A stretch of DNA of 64,000 bases, taken from assembly GCF_000731315.1 (NCBI RefSeq), contig NZ_HG938353.1:496001-560000 (forward strand), in the 5' to 3' direction. The stretch is from Neorhizobium galegae bv. orientalis str. HAMBI 540 (lineage in GTDB: Bacteria; Pseudomonadota; Alphaproteobacteria; Rhizobiales; Rhizobiaceae). Below are positions 9,349-18,973 of the stretch, piece after piece; position 1 is the first letter of the stretch; each line of letters begins with the position of its first letter. Made by a program: the position numbers and the translations under genes. The notes under the pieces are model-generated. The model worked only from the letters and a program-made list of their open reading frames with translations. It searched no databases and was not told where the DNA came from.

Positions 9349-11646
9349 ATGGCCGCCGATCTCCGTTTCCTTGCCGCCGCGATTGCCGCGGAAATCAATG
9401 CCCGTCCCGAACAGGCCGCCGCCGCGATCGAGCTGATCGACGACGGTGCCACCGTGCCGTTCATCGCCCGTTACCGCAAGGAAGTGACAGGCGGGCTGGA
9501 CGATACGCAGCTGCGTAACCTGGCAGAACGGCTGGTCTATTTGCGAGAGCTCGAAGCGCGCCGCTCCACCATCGTCGACCAGATCAATTCGCAGGGCAAG
9601 ATGACCGACGAGCTTGCCGCAAAGATCGGCAAGGCGACGACCAAGGCCGAGCTCGAAGACCTTTATCTCCCCTACAAGCCGAAGCGCCGCACCCGCGCCG
9701 AGATTGCCCGCGAGCGTGGCCTCGGCCCGCTTGCCGAGGCGATCTGGGCCGACCGCGGCGTCGATCCGGCAAAGCTTGCCGAAGCTTATGTCAAGGACGA
9801 GGTAACCGACGTGAAGGTAGCGCTCGAAGGCGCCCGCGATATCGTCGCCGAGACGTTCTCCGAAAATGCCGACCTGCTCGGAAAGCTGCGCCAGCATATG
9901 CGGGCCGGCGCGATGCTGAAGGCCAAAGTGGTCGACGGCAAGCAGGAGGCGGGCGCCAAGTTCTCCGACTATTTCGACCATTCCGAGCGCTGGGCGACGG
10001 CGCCCGGCCACCGGGCGCTCGCCATGCTGCGCGGCTGGAACGAGGAGTTCCTGACGCTGACGATCGAAGTCGACCAGGACGATCCGTCGCCGGTCAAGCC
10101 CGCCCAGCGCATCATCGCGCTCGCCTTCGACATCCGTGACCGCGGTGCTGCCGACCGCTGGCTGATGGAAGCCGCCGGCTGGACCTGGCGCGTCAAGCTT
10201 TCGGTCTCGCTGTCGCTCGACCTGATGCGCGAACTGCGCGAGCGCGCCGAGGAGGAGGCGATCCATGTCTTCGCCCGCAACCTCAAGGACCTGCTGCTCG
10301 CCGCACCCGCCGGCTCGCGCACCACGATGGGCCTCGATCCGGGCATCCGCACCGGCGTCAAGGTCGCGATCGTCGATGCCACCGGCAAGCTGCTGGAAAC
10401 CACCACCGTCTATCCGTTCCCGCCGAAGAACGACATCCGCGGTACCCAGGCCGAACTCGCCTCGCTGATCCGCAAGCACAATGTCGAGCTGATCGCCATC
10501 GGCAACGGCACCGGCAGCCGCGAGACGGAAAAGCTGGTCGCTGACATGCTGTTGAACCTGCCCGGGCAGAAGCCCACCAAGGTCATCGTCTCGGAAGCCG
10601 GCGCCTCGGTCTATTCGGCGTCGGAAACCGCCGCCCTCGAATTCCCCGGTCTCGACGTGTCGCTGCGCGGCGCCGTCTCCATCGCCCGCCGCCTCCAGGA
10701 TCCGCTGGCGGAACTGGTCAAGATCGAACCGAAATCGATCGGTGTCGGCCAGTATCAGCACGATGTCGACCAGGGGAAACTCTCCCGCTCGCTGGATGCC
10801 GTGGTCGAAGACGCGGTGAACGCGGTTGGCGTCGATCTCAACATGGCGTCCGCACCGCTACTTTCGCGTGTTTCCGGCCTCAGCCGCTCGATTGCCGAGG
10901 CGATCGTCGCCCATCGCGACCAGAACGGCGCGTTTTCGAGCCGCAAGGACCTGCTGAAGGTCGCCCGTCTCGGAAACCGTACCTTCGAACAGGCGGCCGG
11001 CTTCCTGCGCATTCCGAACGGCAAGGAGCCGCTGGATTCATCCGCCGTCCATCCGGAAGCCTATGGCGTAGCCAAGAAGATCGTCGCCGCCTGCGGCCGC
11101 GACCTGCGCTCGCTGATGGGTGACAGTGCGGCGCTCAAGGCGCTCGACCCGAAAAGGTTCATCGACGAGACCTTCGGCCTGCCGACCGTCAAGGATATCA
11201 TCGCCGAGCTGGAAAAGCCCGGCCGCGACCCGCGCCCGAGCTTCAAGACCGCCACCTTTGCCGAAGGCGTGGACGAGATCACCGACCTGAAGCCGGGCAT
11301 GATGCTCGAAGGCACCGTCACCAACGTGGCCGCCTTCGGCGCCTTCGTCGATATCGGCGTGCACCAGGACGGCCTTGTCCACGTTTCGCAGCTCGCCGAT
11401 CGTTTCGTTAAGGATCCGCATGAGGTGGTAAAGGCCGGCGACGTCGTCAAAGTGCGCGTTGTCGAGGTCGATGTGAAGCGCAAGAGAATTGCGCTGACCA
11501 TGCGCAAGGACGGCGGCGAGACGGCTCCGGCCCCGCGCGGCGACCGCGACGTCCGGCCGGTTAACCCGAAAATGATGAAAACTGAAAAACCTTCATCTCA
11601 AGGCGCTTTCGGCGCAGCACTCGCGGAAGCTTTAAAACGCAAGTGA
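9349..11646 (+). CDS. tex: Tex family RNA-binding transcription accessory protein
   Basis: A 765-residue protein of the Tex/YhgF family, nucleic-acid-binding factors that act on transcription. The N-terminal helical Tex domain includes [19 protein letters not shown] near residue 25. The YqgF-like RNase H fold begins near 325 ([20 protein letters not shown]). A helix-hairpin-helix part lies near 490-560 ([20 protein letters not shown]). The S1 RNA-binding domain is near 650-720 ([20 protein letters not shown]). All domains are present, and the length matches the family. It appears to be transcribed alone. Confidence 0.96.
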   Translation: MAADLRFLAAAIAAEINARPEQAAAAIELIDDGATVPFIARYRKEVTGGLDDTQLRNLAERLVYLRELEARRSTIVDQINSQGKMTDELAAKIGKATTKAELEDLYLPYKPKRRTRAEIARERGLGPLAEAIWADRGVDPAKLAEAYVKDEVTDVKVALEGARDIVAETFSENADLLGKLRQHMRAGAMLKAKVVDGKQEAGAKFSDYFDHSERWATAPGHRALAMLRGWNEEFLTLTIEVDQDDPSPVKPAQRIIALAFDIRDRGAADRWLMEAAGWTWRVKLSVSLSLDLMRELRERAEEEAIHVFARNLKDLLLAAPAGSRTTMGLDPGIRTGVKVAIVDATGKLLETTTVYPFPPKNDIRGTQAELASLIRKHNVELIAIGNGTGSRETEKLVADMLLNLPGQKPTKVIVSEAGASVYSASETAALEFPGLDVSLRGAVSIARRLQDPLAELVKIEPKSIGVGQYQHDVDQGKLSRSLDAVVEDAVNAVGVDLNMASAPLLSRVSGLSRSIAEAIVAHRDQNGAFSSRKDLLKVARLGNRTFEQAAGFLRIPNGKEPLDSSAVHPEAYGVAKKIVAACGRDLRSLMGDSAALKALDPKRFIDETFGLPTVKDIIAELEKPGRDPRPSFKTATFAEGVDEITDLKPGMMLEGTVTNVAAFGAFVDIGVHQDGLVHVSQLADRFVKDPHEVVKAGDVVKVRVVEVDVKRKRIALTMRKDGGETAPAPRGDRDVRPVNPKMMKTEKPSSQGAFGAALAEALKRK

Positions 11647-11691
11647 TTTTGGCCGGCTTCGGCAGAATTTCAATCACAGGGTGCGGGTCGT

Positions 11692-11720
11692 CAGGCGGGG
11701 GTTTGACGGCCTGTTTTTTT
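11692..11720 (+). terminator. Weak terminator after tex
   Basis: A short hairpin, CAGGC (11692-11696) with GCCTG (11709-11713), is followed directly by seven T residues. The stem is only 5 bp, so this is a weak candidate. Confidence 0.45.
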
Positions 11721-11745
11721 ATGTCATTTTCATGGCTGCAATGTG

Positions 11746-11773
11746 CTTGAAAGTCGCAGGGAAACGCTTAGAT
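11746..11773 (+). promoter_or_regulatory. Possible heat-shock-type (RpoH-like) promoter of cfa
   Basis: CTTGAAA (11746-11752) followed after 14 bases by CTTAGAT (11767-11773) lies about 47 bases before the cfa start. CTTGAAA matches the -35 box of sigma-32 promoters well; the -10 part matches only partly. A housekeeping promoter in the same place cannot be excluded. Confidence 0.3.
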
Positions 11774-11819
11774 TTTGGATTAGTAAGGCACCCTTAGTAT
11801 TATTATTGGAGGTGGGTCC

Positions 11820-13076
11820 GTGGCCTCGTCCCTTCACAATCTTCTCAGCAAAATCATCAAGACAGGAACTTTGATCGTACGCGGCTCGGGAGGCGAGCAA
11901 CGTTACGGGAGCGGCGGCGGGCGATCCGTTTCGATACGGTTTATCGACGAAGCCGCCGAACGCGAACTGGTGGCGGATCCTCCCTTGAAGCTCGGCGAGC
12001 TCTACATGGATGGCCGTCTCGTCATCGATGACGGCGACATCTATGAATTCCTGGCGCTTATCAAGGACAATACCCTCAGCGAAGGCCTGACCTTCGGCAT
12101 GATCTGGCGCGGCATCGCCCGCGTGCTGGTCTCCCAGTTCCGCAATCGCGTGCCGATCAATCATAACAGGCGCAACGTCGCCCATCATTACGATCTCGAC
12201 GAAAAGCTGTTCTCGCTCTTCCTAGACGAGGACTGGCAATATTCCTGCGCCTATTTCAACCCGCCGGGCATTTCGCTCGACGAGGCGCAGATCGCCAAGA
12301 AGCGCCATATCGTCGCCAAGCTGCTTGCCGAACCCGGGCAGAAGGCGCTGGAAATCGGTTCCGGCTGGGGCGGCATGGCCATGTATCTGTCGGAATCCTC
12401 CGGCGTCGACGTGACCGGCATCACGCTCTCGACCCAGCAGCTCAAGATTTCGAACCAACGCGCCGCCAAGCGCGGTCTTGCCAACAGCGTCCGCTTCGAG
12501 CTGCAGGACTATTATTACTTAGCCCCGGACAAGCGCTACGACCGCATCGTCTCCGTCGGGATGTTCGAGCATGTCGGCCGGCTGAACTATCCCAAGTTCT
12601 TCGACAAGGTGAACGACGTGCTCGCCGATGACGGCGTCATGGTGCTGCATTCGATCGGCCAGCCCTATCCGGCCCTCATCAACAATCCCTGGATCGAGAA
12701 ATACATCTTCCCGGGCGGTTATATCCCGGCGCTTTCGGAAGTGATGCCGTCGATCGAGAAGGCGGGCCTGCTCGTCTCCGACATCGAAATCCTGCCGATG
12801 CACTATGCCCATACGCTGCGCCACTGGCGCGAGCGGTTCATGGCCAACAAGGACAAGGCTGCGGCACTTTACGACGAACGTTTCGTGCGGATGTGGGAGT
12901 TCTATCTCGCCGGTTCGGAAATGGCCTTCACCCACGAAAGCTTCTTCATCTTCCAGATGCAGATCGTCAAGAAGCGCACCGCGGTTCCGGACAACCGCGA
13001 CTACATCTACGAGCGCGAGGCGGAACTGAAAGCCTTCGAAGATAGCCGCATCCCGCTCGACAAGGTAGCGGTGTGA
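11820..13076 (+). CDS. cfa: Cyclopropane-fatty-acyl-phospholipid synthase
   Basis: A 418-residue SAM-dependent methyltransferase that adds a methylene group across double bonds of membrane phospholipid acyl chains. The N-terminal lipid-binding part is followed by the SAM site ALEIGSGWGGMAMYLSES near residue 180, then ITLSTQQLKISNQRA. The active-site region contains FEHVGRLNYPKFF and KYIFPGGYIPAL. The start is a GTG at 11820 behind a strong GGAGG. Rhizobia often carry more than one cfa gene and use them under acid stress or in stationary phase; which paralogue this is cannot be told here. Confidence 0.95.
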   Translation: MASSLHNLLSKIIKTGTLIVRGSGGEQRYGSGGGRSVSIRFIDEAAERELVADPPLKLGELYMDGRLVIDDGDIYEFLALIKDNTLSEGLTFGMIWRGIARVLVSQFRNRVPINHNRRNVAHHYDLDEKLFSLFLDEDWQYSCAYFNPPGISLDEAQIAKKRHIVAKLLAEPGQKALEIGSGWGGMAMYLSESSGVDVTGITLSTQQLKISNQRAAKRGLANSVRFELQDYYYLAPDKRYDRIVSVGMFEHVGRLNYPKFFDKVNDVLADDGVMVLHSIGQPYPALINNPWIEKYIFPGGYIPALSEVMPSIEKAGLLVSDIEILPMHYAHTLRHWRERFMANKDKAAALYDERFVRMWEFYLAGSEMAFTHESFFIFQMQIVKKRTAVPDNRDYIYEREAELKAFEDSRIPLDKVAV

Positions 13077-13088
13077 TTCTTCGCTTGG

Positions 13089-13118
13089 TTAACAAGCTGG
13101 CAATGCAAATGCGATAAT
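13089..13118 (+). promoter_or_regulatory. Candidate sigma-70 promoter of the MipA/OmpV gene
   Basis: TTAACA (13089-13094) and GATAAT (13113-13118) are separated by 18 bases, in the gap before the MipA/OmpV gene. The match to housekeeping -35 and -10 boxes is fair. Confidence 0.45.
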
Positions 13119-13176
13119 GGAACAGATATCCCCAGTGGGATCTCTGTTCTGTTTCGCGTTTTCAGGATCCGTTGCC

Positions 13177-13986
13177 ATGTCCCTGCCTGTCCGGGCCGCC
13201 TTTTTTCTTTCCATTTTTTCGATTGTTTCCTCGGGGAGCGCCGAGGCTCAGGAAGGCTTCTGGTCCGGTGACTGGTACCTGACGCTCGGCGGCGCCGGTT
13301 TCGTGGCGCCGAAATTCGAGGGTGATAACGGCCGCAGCCTGCAGTTCTCGCCGATCATCTCGCTCGGCCGCCAGAACGCCAAACAGGCGCGTTTCTCGTC
13401 CCGCAACGACAACATCTCCTTCGCGCTGATCGACCAGGGTTCGATCCGCGCCGGCGTGGCGGCCAAGCTGATCATGCCGCGCGACGATGATACCTCCGAC
13501 GATCTCAAGGGTCTGAAAAACGTGAAGCTCGGCGGCGAGGTCGGTGGCTTCATCGATATCTATCCGACCGATTGGATCCGCGCCCGTGCCGAAGTCCGCC
13601 AGGGCATACGCAGCCACGACGGCGTCGTCGCCGATGTCTCGGTCGACGCTTTCACCGATCTTCAGCCGGATCTCAGGCTTTCCGGCGGTCCGCGCGCGAC
13701 CTGGGCAAGCAACGGCTATAACGACGCCTATTATAAGGTAACCCCGAGCCAGTCGGCGGCATCGGGTCTCTCCGCCTACGATCCGGGCGGCGGCCTGCAT
13801 TCGGTCGGCGTCGGCGCGGCGCTGACCTGGAAGGCGACCGAGAAACTCGAACTCACCTCGTTTGCCGAATACAAGCGGCTGACCGGCGATGTTGCCGACA
13901 GCAGTCTCGTGCGCGAACGCGGTTCGAAAAACCAGCTGATGTTCGGCGTTTCAGCGAGCTACAAATTCGGCTTCTCACTGCCCTAA
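13177..13986 (+). CDS. MipA/OmpV family outer-membrane protein
   Basis: A 269-residue protein starting with a signal peptide (MSLPVRAAFFLSIFSIVSS, cleavage after AEAQ). The mature part is an outer-membrane beta-barrel with alternating hydrophobic strands and a terminal aromatic strand (SASYKFGFSLP). The segment GDWYLTLGGAGFVAPKFEG near the mature N-terminus is typical of MipA/OmpV. I chose the ATG at 13177 because the signal peptide starts there; an in-frame ATG at 13117 would bury it. E. coli MipA scaffolds murein enzymes, but most alphaproteobacterial relatives are uncharacterised, so the role is open. Confidence 0.88.
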   Translation: MSLPVRAAFFLSIFSIVSSGSAEAQEGFWSGDWYLTLGGAGFVAPKFEGDNGRSLQFSPIISLGRQNAKQARFSSRNDNISFALIDQGSIRAGVAAKLIMPRDDDTSDDLKGLKNVKLGGEVGGFIDIYPTDWIRARAEVRQGIRSHDGVVADVSVDAFTDLQPDLRLSGGPRATWASNGYNDAYYKVTPSQSAASGLSAYDPGGGLHSVGVGAALTWKATEKLELTSFAEYKRLTGDVADSSLVRERGSKNQLMFGVSASYKFGFSLP

Positions 13987-14086
13987 GGCGTGGCTCTTCC
14001 ACGACGGAAGGCGCGGGACTTTCCGTTTCCAAACGGCGACAAAGCGCCGGCTTGACCGTAGCGTTCGGCCGGCGCTAGAACCGGCC

Positions 14087-15037
14087 ATGACGAACGCCGA
14101 CGATTTCAGCGGCCGCGTGGCCGACGCTCCATCCGACAACTGGGTCTATCGCGTTCTGCCGCGGCCGGCCTGGCCCTATGCGCAGCTTGCGAGATGGGAC
14201 CGGCCGATCGGCTGGCAGCTTCTGATGTGGCCGTGTTTCTGGTCGGCGGCGCTGGCGGCGAATGCTGCCAAGGGGGAGGGCGCGTTTTCCCTCGGTCTCC
14301 TGCTTTTCCACCTCGTGCTGTTCTTCCTAGGCTCGGTCGCCATGCGCGGCGCAGGCTGCACCTATAACGACCTCGTCGATCACGATATCGACATGGAAGT
14401 AGCGCGCACCCGCTCGCGGCCGCTGCCCTCCGGCCGGGTGTCGCGTTTCGAAGCCAAGGTCTTCATCGGCGTGCAGGCGCTGATCGGCCTGCTCGTCCTC
14501 ATCCAGTTCAATGCTTTCACCATCCTGCTCGGCATCCTGTCGCTGACGGTGGTGGCGATCTATCCCTTCGCCAAGCGGTTTACCGACTGGCCGCAATTTT
14601 TCCTCGGCCTCGCCTTCTCCTGGGGCGCGCTGATGGGCTGGGCCGGCGTGTTCGGCAGCCTCTCCTCCGCCGCCCTCTGGCTTTACCTGGCTGCCATTGC
14701 CTGGACGATCGGATACGACACGATCTATGCCCATCAGGACAAGGAGGATGACGAGCTGATCGGGGTGCGCTCGACAGCACGTCTCTTCGGCGACAACACC
14801 AAGCCCTGGCTGATTGGCCTCTACGGCCTGACGCTGATCTTCCTGCTGCTCGCGTTCGCAGCGGCGGGCGTCGGTTTCCTCGCCTATCTCGGGCTTCTCG
14901 CCGCAGCCCTGATGTTCGGCTGGCAGGTGCTGATCCTCGATATCGACAATGCCGACCAGTGCCTGAGGCTTTTCAAGTCGAACAACCGCGTCGGCGCGAT
15001 CCTGTTTGCGGGTCTCGTCCTGTCGCTTGCCCTCTAA
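14087..15037 (+). CDS. ubiA: 4-hydroxybenzoate polyprenyltransferase
   Basis: A 316-residue integral membrane prenyltransferase that attaches the polyprenyl tail to 4-hydroxybenzoate in ubiquinone synthesis. The first aspartate-rich motif is YNDLVDHDIDMEVARTRSRP near residue 97, and the second is YDTIYAHQDKEDDELIG near 212. RWDRPIGWQLLMWPCFW precedes the first helix. About eight to nine hydrophobic segments span the rest. The length and motifs match proteobacterial UbiA. Confidence 0.95.
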   Translation: MTNADDFSGRVADAPSDNWVYRVLPRPAWPYAQLARWDRPIGWQLLMWPCFWSAALAANAAKGEGAFSLGLLLFHLVLFFLGSVAMRGAGCTYNDLVDHDIDMEVARTRSRPLPSGRVSRFEAKVFIGVQALIGLLVLIQFNAFTILLGILSLTVVAIYPFAKRFTDWPQFFLGLAFSWGALMGWAGVFGSLSSAALWLYLAAIAWTIGYDTIYAHQDKEDDELIGVRSTARLFGDNTKPWLIGLYGLTLIFLLLAFAAAGVGFLAYLGLLAAALMFGWQVLILDIDNADQCLRLFKSNNRVGAILFAGLVLSLAL

Positions 15038-15040
15038 CGG

Positions 15041-15069
15041 AAAAAGCCCGACCGCTCAAGGATCGGGCT
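15041..15069. terminator. Terminator shared by ubiA and the DUF6101 gene
   Basis: A 7-bp stem, AGCCCGA (15045-15051) and TCGGGCT (15063-15069), with an 11-nt loop. Read on the minus strand it is followed by TTTTT, so it suits the convergent DUF6101 gene best; it also lies right after the ubiA stop. Confidence 0.7.
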
Positions 15070-15118
15070 CCCTCCCATATTATCGCGAGAGGCGGTGGAC
15101 AAAGGGACAAGCAAAGCC

Positions 15119-15685
15119 CTAGCGTCGCGCGATAATTTCCTTGCCTTCGATTTTCATCGTCACGCCCAGGCTGCCGGTCGTGCGGCGGACCAGGAAGCGC
15201 GGACGACGGGCCGCGAAATAGGAATGGCGGCGGCGCTGCTTGACGCCGTTGGTTCGCACGTCGCCGATATGGTTTTCCAGCGGCCGGGCGATGCCGTCGG
15301 CTTCCACCATCAGCATCGGAATGCGATAGGCGTCCGACCAGCTCCGCCAGTCGGCGGCGATGTCGCAGAGATCGTGGGCGACGAGCAGCGGAATGCAGAG
15401 ATCCGGGTCGTCGTGATGCAGTTCGAGCGTGACCGTCACTTCGCCGTCGCCGTGGTCTATGGCGCGGGCCGCAACCCCTTTGAAGGCGCGGGCGGGCAAG
15501 GCGAAGGAGAGCGGCAGGCCGCTTGCGGGGAGGATCTTACGCAGCACTGCGCCGCGTTCGTCGATGGTGATGGAGACATCTCCTGAGGTCTCGCGCAGCG
15601 CATAGGTAACCTGCTGCGGGAAACGAGACGGATCGAGCCTGAATGTCGACCCTGCCCAGACGGGCTTCAGAACAGTGTTGGTCAT
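15119..15685 (-). CDS. DUF6101 family protein
   Basis: A 188-residue soluble protein, conserved in Rhizobiaceae and named DUF6101 as I recall it. Recognisable segments are PVWAGSTFRLDPSRFPQQV near residue 10 and LVAHDLCDIAADWRSWSDAY near 108. The C-terminus is basic (RRRHSYFAARRPRFLVRR). There is no signal peptide or membrane segment. Function is unknown. It converges with ubiA and diverges from the large DUF1217 gene. Confidence 0.8.
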   Translation of the reverse strand: MTNTVLKPVWAGSTFRLDPSRFPQQVTYALRETSGDVSITIDERGAVLRKILPASGLPLSFALPARAFKGVAARAIDHGDGEVTVTLELHHDDPDLCIPLLVAHDLCDIAADWRSWSDAYRIPMLMVEADGIARPLENHIGDVRTNGVKQRRRHSYFAARRPRFLVRRTTGSLGVTMKIEGKEIIARR

Positions 15686-15990
15686 CGATATGCTACCCTT
15701 GTTTTACCTGAGAGCCGTTGCCGGTTTCTCTACGGGACTTTTGTCCTCTGATAGCCAAAGCATAGGGCGGGCCATGTTCGAGACTGCTTAAAAATAGCGG
15801 TTAAAGAAGCCTTGCCTGCCTGGATGGTTAGCAAAAGGGGTCGGATTTGGGTTTCCGGAAGGTGAATCGCAGCATTCCTGTGCAGGCCTGGGACATTCCG
15901 GACGGGATGTCGAAACCCTTTCGAAAAGCCACAGGCAAGGCTAGGCTGCGATGATTGCGGCAGCATAATTCCGAGTCGTGAGGCCCTTCC
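15686..15990. other. Divergent intergenic region with small hairpins
   Basis: A 305-base gap between the divergent DUF6101 and DUF1217 genes. On the DUF6101 side, read on the minus strand, two small hairpins lie within 65 bases of the start codon: GGACAAAAGTCC (15735-15746) and a CCG-GCAA-CGG hairpin flanked by GAG/CTC (15710-15730). I see no clear sigma-70 boxes and no small gene. Confidence 0.4.
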
Positions 15991-18579
15991 ATGGTATCGA
16001 CCTATCTCACCTTTGATCTTGTCAATCGCGACATGCAGAAAAGCCTGAAAAACATTGCCGGGCAGACGACGGTCATCAACGATACGAAGTACTATCAGGA
16101 CAATATCGGCAAGGTAAAAACCGTCGACGAGTTCCTCGGCAATTATCGCCTCTATTCCTATGCGATGCAGGCCCACGGCCTGGACGACATGATCTATGCC
16201 AAGGCGTTCATGAAGCAGGTGCTGGAAAGCGATCTCAGCGACGACAACAGCTTTGCAAACCGCCTGACCGACGACCGTTACAAGGATATCGCCGCAGCCT
16301 TCAATTTCGGCGTTTCCAACGGAGAGGGGGCGGCGCCCCAGTCCAACGGCCAGATGGACGAACTCTTCGATACCTACGACCAGACGATCGCAGCCCAGAA
16401 CGATACGCTCGAGGAAGACACCCGTTATTTCAAGGTCATGCTGGGCGGGACCGGCAATATCACCAATGTCGATCAGCTGCTGGCCAACCCGAGGCTCCGC
16501 GACTACCTGTTCACGGCCTATGGCATCGATACGAAATATTACAACTACAACGCCATCCGCGGCGTGCTGACCAGCGATCCGGCTGATCCGACCAGCTTTT
16601 ACAACACCGCCTATGGCAACAATCTCGACCAGTACAATGCGGCGAAAACCGAAGACACCGAGCTTGCCGAGCGGCTGAACCTCAGCACCGGCATTCCGAC
16701 GCTGCAGGACTCGATCGCGCTCGGCCAGCAGAAGAAAACCGACCTCGAAACCCAGATCGCCGCCAAGCAGGATGAACTGAACAATGGCGGCCCGGCGACC
16801 CTCCAGGCCGAGATCGACGCCATGCAGGTGGAGTTGACCAAGACGGTGGAGGCGATCCAGACGGACCAGACCACCCTCACCACATCGCAGACACGCTACA
16901 CCGAGCTGGATGGCAGGCTGGTGCCGATCGCCCAGACGGACTCGCGGCGCGCCGAACTCGCGACGATCATCAGTGCCGGTGCGTCCGATGCGCCCTATCT
17001 CGCTTTGATGAAATCGCTCGCCGAGGACTTCAGCTTCAACGCGGACGGCTCGGTTCCGGCGGGCGGCGCGGTCACGCCGGAAAAGCTGCTGGAGATTGTC
17101 GGAGGCTTCTTCAACAAGCAGACCCAGATCACGCATGCCGAGGCGTTGTTCAATCAGGAGCTCTTCGAGCAGGAACTCAAGACGGCCACCAACGTCACCG
17201 ATTTCATCAATGACCCTCGACTTCTCAAATACATCAAGGTCGCCTTCAATCTCGACAAGGTCACGGTCGTCAAGTCCACGATCGAACAGATATTGACGAG
17301 CGATCTTTCCGACCCCGACAGTTATGCAAATCGCTTTGGCGCCACCAATCCGGAATATCTGGATCTGGCGAAGGCCTTCAACTTCAACACCGACGGTACC
17401 GTCGCCGCCGGCCAGGCCCAGGACGAATTACAGACCAGTACCACCCGCAGCGACTATATGAGCCGCTGGGACGACAAGCAGGAAGCGGAGCTCGACAAGA
17501 CCATCAAGTTCTACAAGCTCGACCTTTCGGCCGTGAAGACGCTTGACGACTTCCTCAGCAAGGACGCCGAAAAATCCTACAATTTTGCTCTTCAAGCGGT
17601 TGGCCTTGACCCCACCACCGTTTCGAAACTGACGATCAAGAGTGCCTTGAAAAGCGACCTTTCCGACCCGAACAGCTATATCTACAAGCTGAAGGACGAA
17701 CGGTTCGTCTCGCTTGCCAAGCTCTTCAATTTCGACCCCAAGGGGGCAGTCACCCGCCAGGTGCTGCTCCAGTCCAATGCGGCAATCACCAACGTCGCCA
17801 AGGACTATATCCTGCGTAAAAGCCGGTTCATGGAAGGCGATGAACTCAAGGCGGCCAGGGCGAAAGCCCAGACGGAGGCCAAATATTATACCGACGCAAT
17901 GCAGCGCATAGGCAGCCGCGACGAGCTGCTCGCCGATCGCAAGACGCTCGACATCCTGCTGATATCGAAGGGGATAGACCCTTCCAAGGTCACCAACGAT
18001 TTTCTGAAGAAGGCCTTCAATTCGGATCCCGCCGATCCCAAGAGCTTCGTGAATACCCAGACGGACAAGCGGTTCGCGCAGATCGTCGGTACCTTCAATT
18101 TCGACTCCAAGGGCGAGATCGACCGAAGCTCGGCTGGCGAGGCTCAGAACGGCGGCGAAGTTGTCGCGACCCAGGACCTTTATGTCCGCCAGATGCTCGA
18201 AACCCAGCAGGGCGAGGAAAACCCGGGCGTCCGCCTGGCGCTCTATTTCGAGCGCATGTCGGACAGCATCACCGACCCTTACGTGATCCTCGGCGACGAG
18301 GCGCTGATGGAGTTCTTCCGCGTCACTTTCAGCCTGCCCGGGGAAATCGGCAACATGGACGTCGACCGGCAGGCCAAGATCGTTAAAAACAAGCTCAACC
18401 TCGAAGATCTGAGCGACCCGGAAAAGGTCAAGAAACTGGTCCAACGTTTCACGATCATGTACGACTTGGAGAACAGCCAGAATACGGCGTCGGCGGTGAG
18501 CATTCTGAGCAGCGACGGCAGCTCCGTCGGCATCAGCTCCGACACTTTATGGGCATTGTCTCAGATCAGGATGAGCTAA
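15991..18579 (+). CDS. Large multi-repeat DUF1217 protein
   Basis: An 862-residue protein built from about six diverged copies of a module resembling DUF1217, a family found near flagellar genes in rhizobia. Each copy ends in a sequence like SDLSDPNSY followed by an F-N-F motif. Copies lie near residues 79, 194, 436, 554, 677 and 805, the last being degenerate. A predicted coiled-coil insert (about residues 245-310, Gln/Lys/Glu-rich) separates the second and third. No signal peptide or membrane segment is seen. The N-terminus MVSTYLTFDLVNRDMQ looks like a normal family start. No flagellar genes lie nearby. The module call is fairly sure; the function is unknown. Confidence 0.8.
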   Translation: MVSTYLTFDLVNRDMQKSLKNIAGQTTVINDTKYYQDNIGKVKTVDEFLGNYRLYSYAMQAHGLDDMIYAKAFMKQVLESDLSDDNSFANRLTDDRYKDIAAAFNFGVSNGEGAAPQSNGQMDELFDTYDQTIAAQNDTLEEDTRYFKVMLGGTGNITNVDQLLANPRLRDYLFTAYGIDTKYYNYNAIRGVLTSDPADPTSFYNTAYGNNLDQYNAAKTEDTELAERLNLSTGIPTLQDSIALGQQKKTDLETQIAAKQDELNNGGPATLQAEIDAMQVELTKTVEAIQTDQTTLTTSQTRYTELDGRLVPIAQTDSRRAELATIISAGASDAPYLALMKSLAEDFSFNADGSVPAGGAVTPEKLLEIVGGFFNKQTQITHAEALFNQELFEQELKTATNVTDFINDPRLLKYIKVAFNLDKVTVVKSTIEQILTSDLSDPDSYANRFGATNPEYLDLAKAFNFNTDGTVAAGQAQDELQTSTTRSDYMSRWDDKQEAELDKTIKFYKLDLSAVKTLDDFLSKDAEKSYNFALQAVGLDPTTVSKLTIKSALKSDLSDPNSYIYKLKDERFVSLAKLFNFDPKGAVTRQVLLQSNAAITNVAKDYILRKSRFMEGDELKAARAKAQTEAKYYTDAMQRIGSRDELLADRKTLDILLISKGIDPSKVTNDFLKKAFNSDPADPKSFVNTQTDKRFAQIVGTFNFDSKGEIDRSSAGEAQNGGEVVATQDLYVRQMLETQQGEENPGVRLALYFERMSDSITDPYVILGDEALMEFFRVTFSLPGEIGNMDVDRQAKIVKNKLNLEDLSDPEKVKKLVQRFTIMYDLENSQNTASAVSILSSDGSSVGISSDTLWALSQIRMS

Positions 18580-18592
18580 CGGCGGGCGGCTA

Positions 18593-18973
18593 TCAGGCGT
18601 CGGTGGTTTTGTCCGTTGTCTCGAAGCGCGGATCTGCATTCGATTCGAGCCAGTCGAGGTCGGCGCGCATCGCGTCCCGGCTTGCTTTTTCCATCCGCCG
18701 GTAGCGCGACAGCAGTTCCTGGCCGAATTCCGTCAAACCCGCACCACCGCCGCTTTTGCCGCCGTGGCGGGTAAATATCGATGGCTCCTTGAACATCCGG
18801 TTGATCTCGTCGCCGAGCAGCCATGCGCGCCGGTAGGACATACCGATCGAGGCGCCCGCCGCCCGGATTGAGCCGTGTTCGGCAATCAGTTCCAGAAGCT
18901 GCGCCTTGCCCGGACCGAGCCGCACGCCGTTGTCGAGGTCGATCCGGATCGTGGTCTTCGAAGACCGGGTCAT
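18593..18973 (-). CDS. ModE-like winged-helix regulator without ligand domain
   Basis: A 126-residue protein with the LysR/ModE-type winged helix-turn-helix at about residues 17-100: LGPGKAQLLELIAEHGSIRAA leads into SYRRAWLLGDEIN, and the wing has the GGKSGGGAGLTEFG motif typical of ModE N-termini. The TOBE/molybdate-binding C-terminus of full ModE is absent, as in many alphaproteobacterial one-domain relatives. Its start overlaps the stop of the FAD oxidase gene by 4 bases, so it is the last gene of that operon. Its target and signal are unknown; molybdate sensing should not be assumed. Confidence 0.85.
   Translation of the reverse strand: MTRSSKTTIRIDLDNGVRLGPGKAQLLELIAEHGSIRAAGASIGMSYRRAWLLGDEINRMFKEPSIFTRHGGKSGGGAGLTEFGQELLSRYRRMEKASRDAMRADLDWLESNADPRFETTDKTTDA

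Noticed and set aside
9229..10761. 510-residue minus-strand frame over tex
   Set aside because: Antisense of a confirmed gene; no recognisable motif.
15690..15750. Glycine riboswitch before the DUF6101 gene
   Set aside because: A CTCTCAGG piece is present, but the GGAGAG and GCCGAAGGGGCAA core elements are missing.
15730..17136. 468-residue minus-strand frame over the DUF1217 gene
   Set aside because: Low-complexity antisense frame; the plus-strand protein has clear repeats and normal composition.
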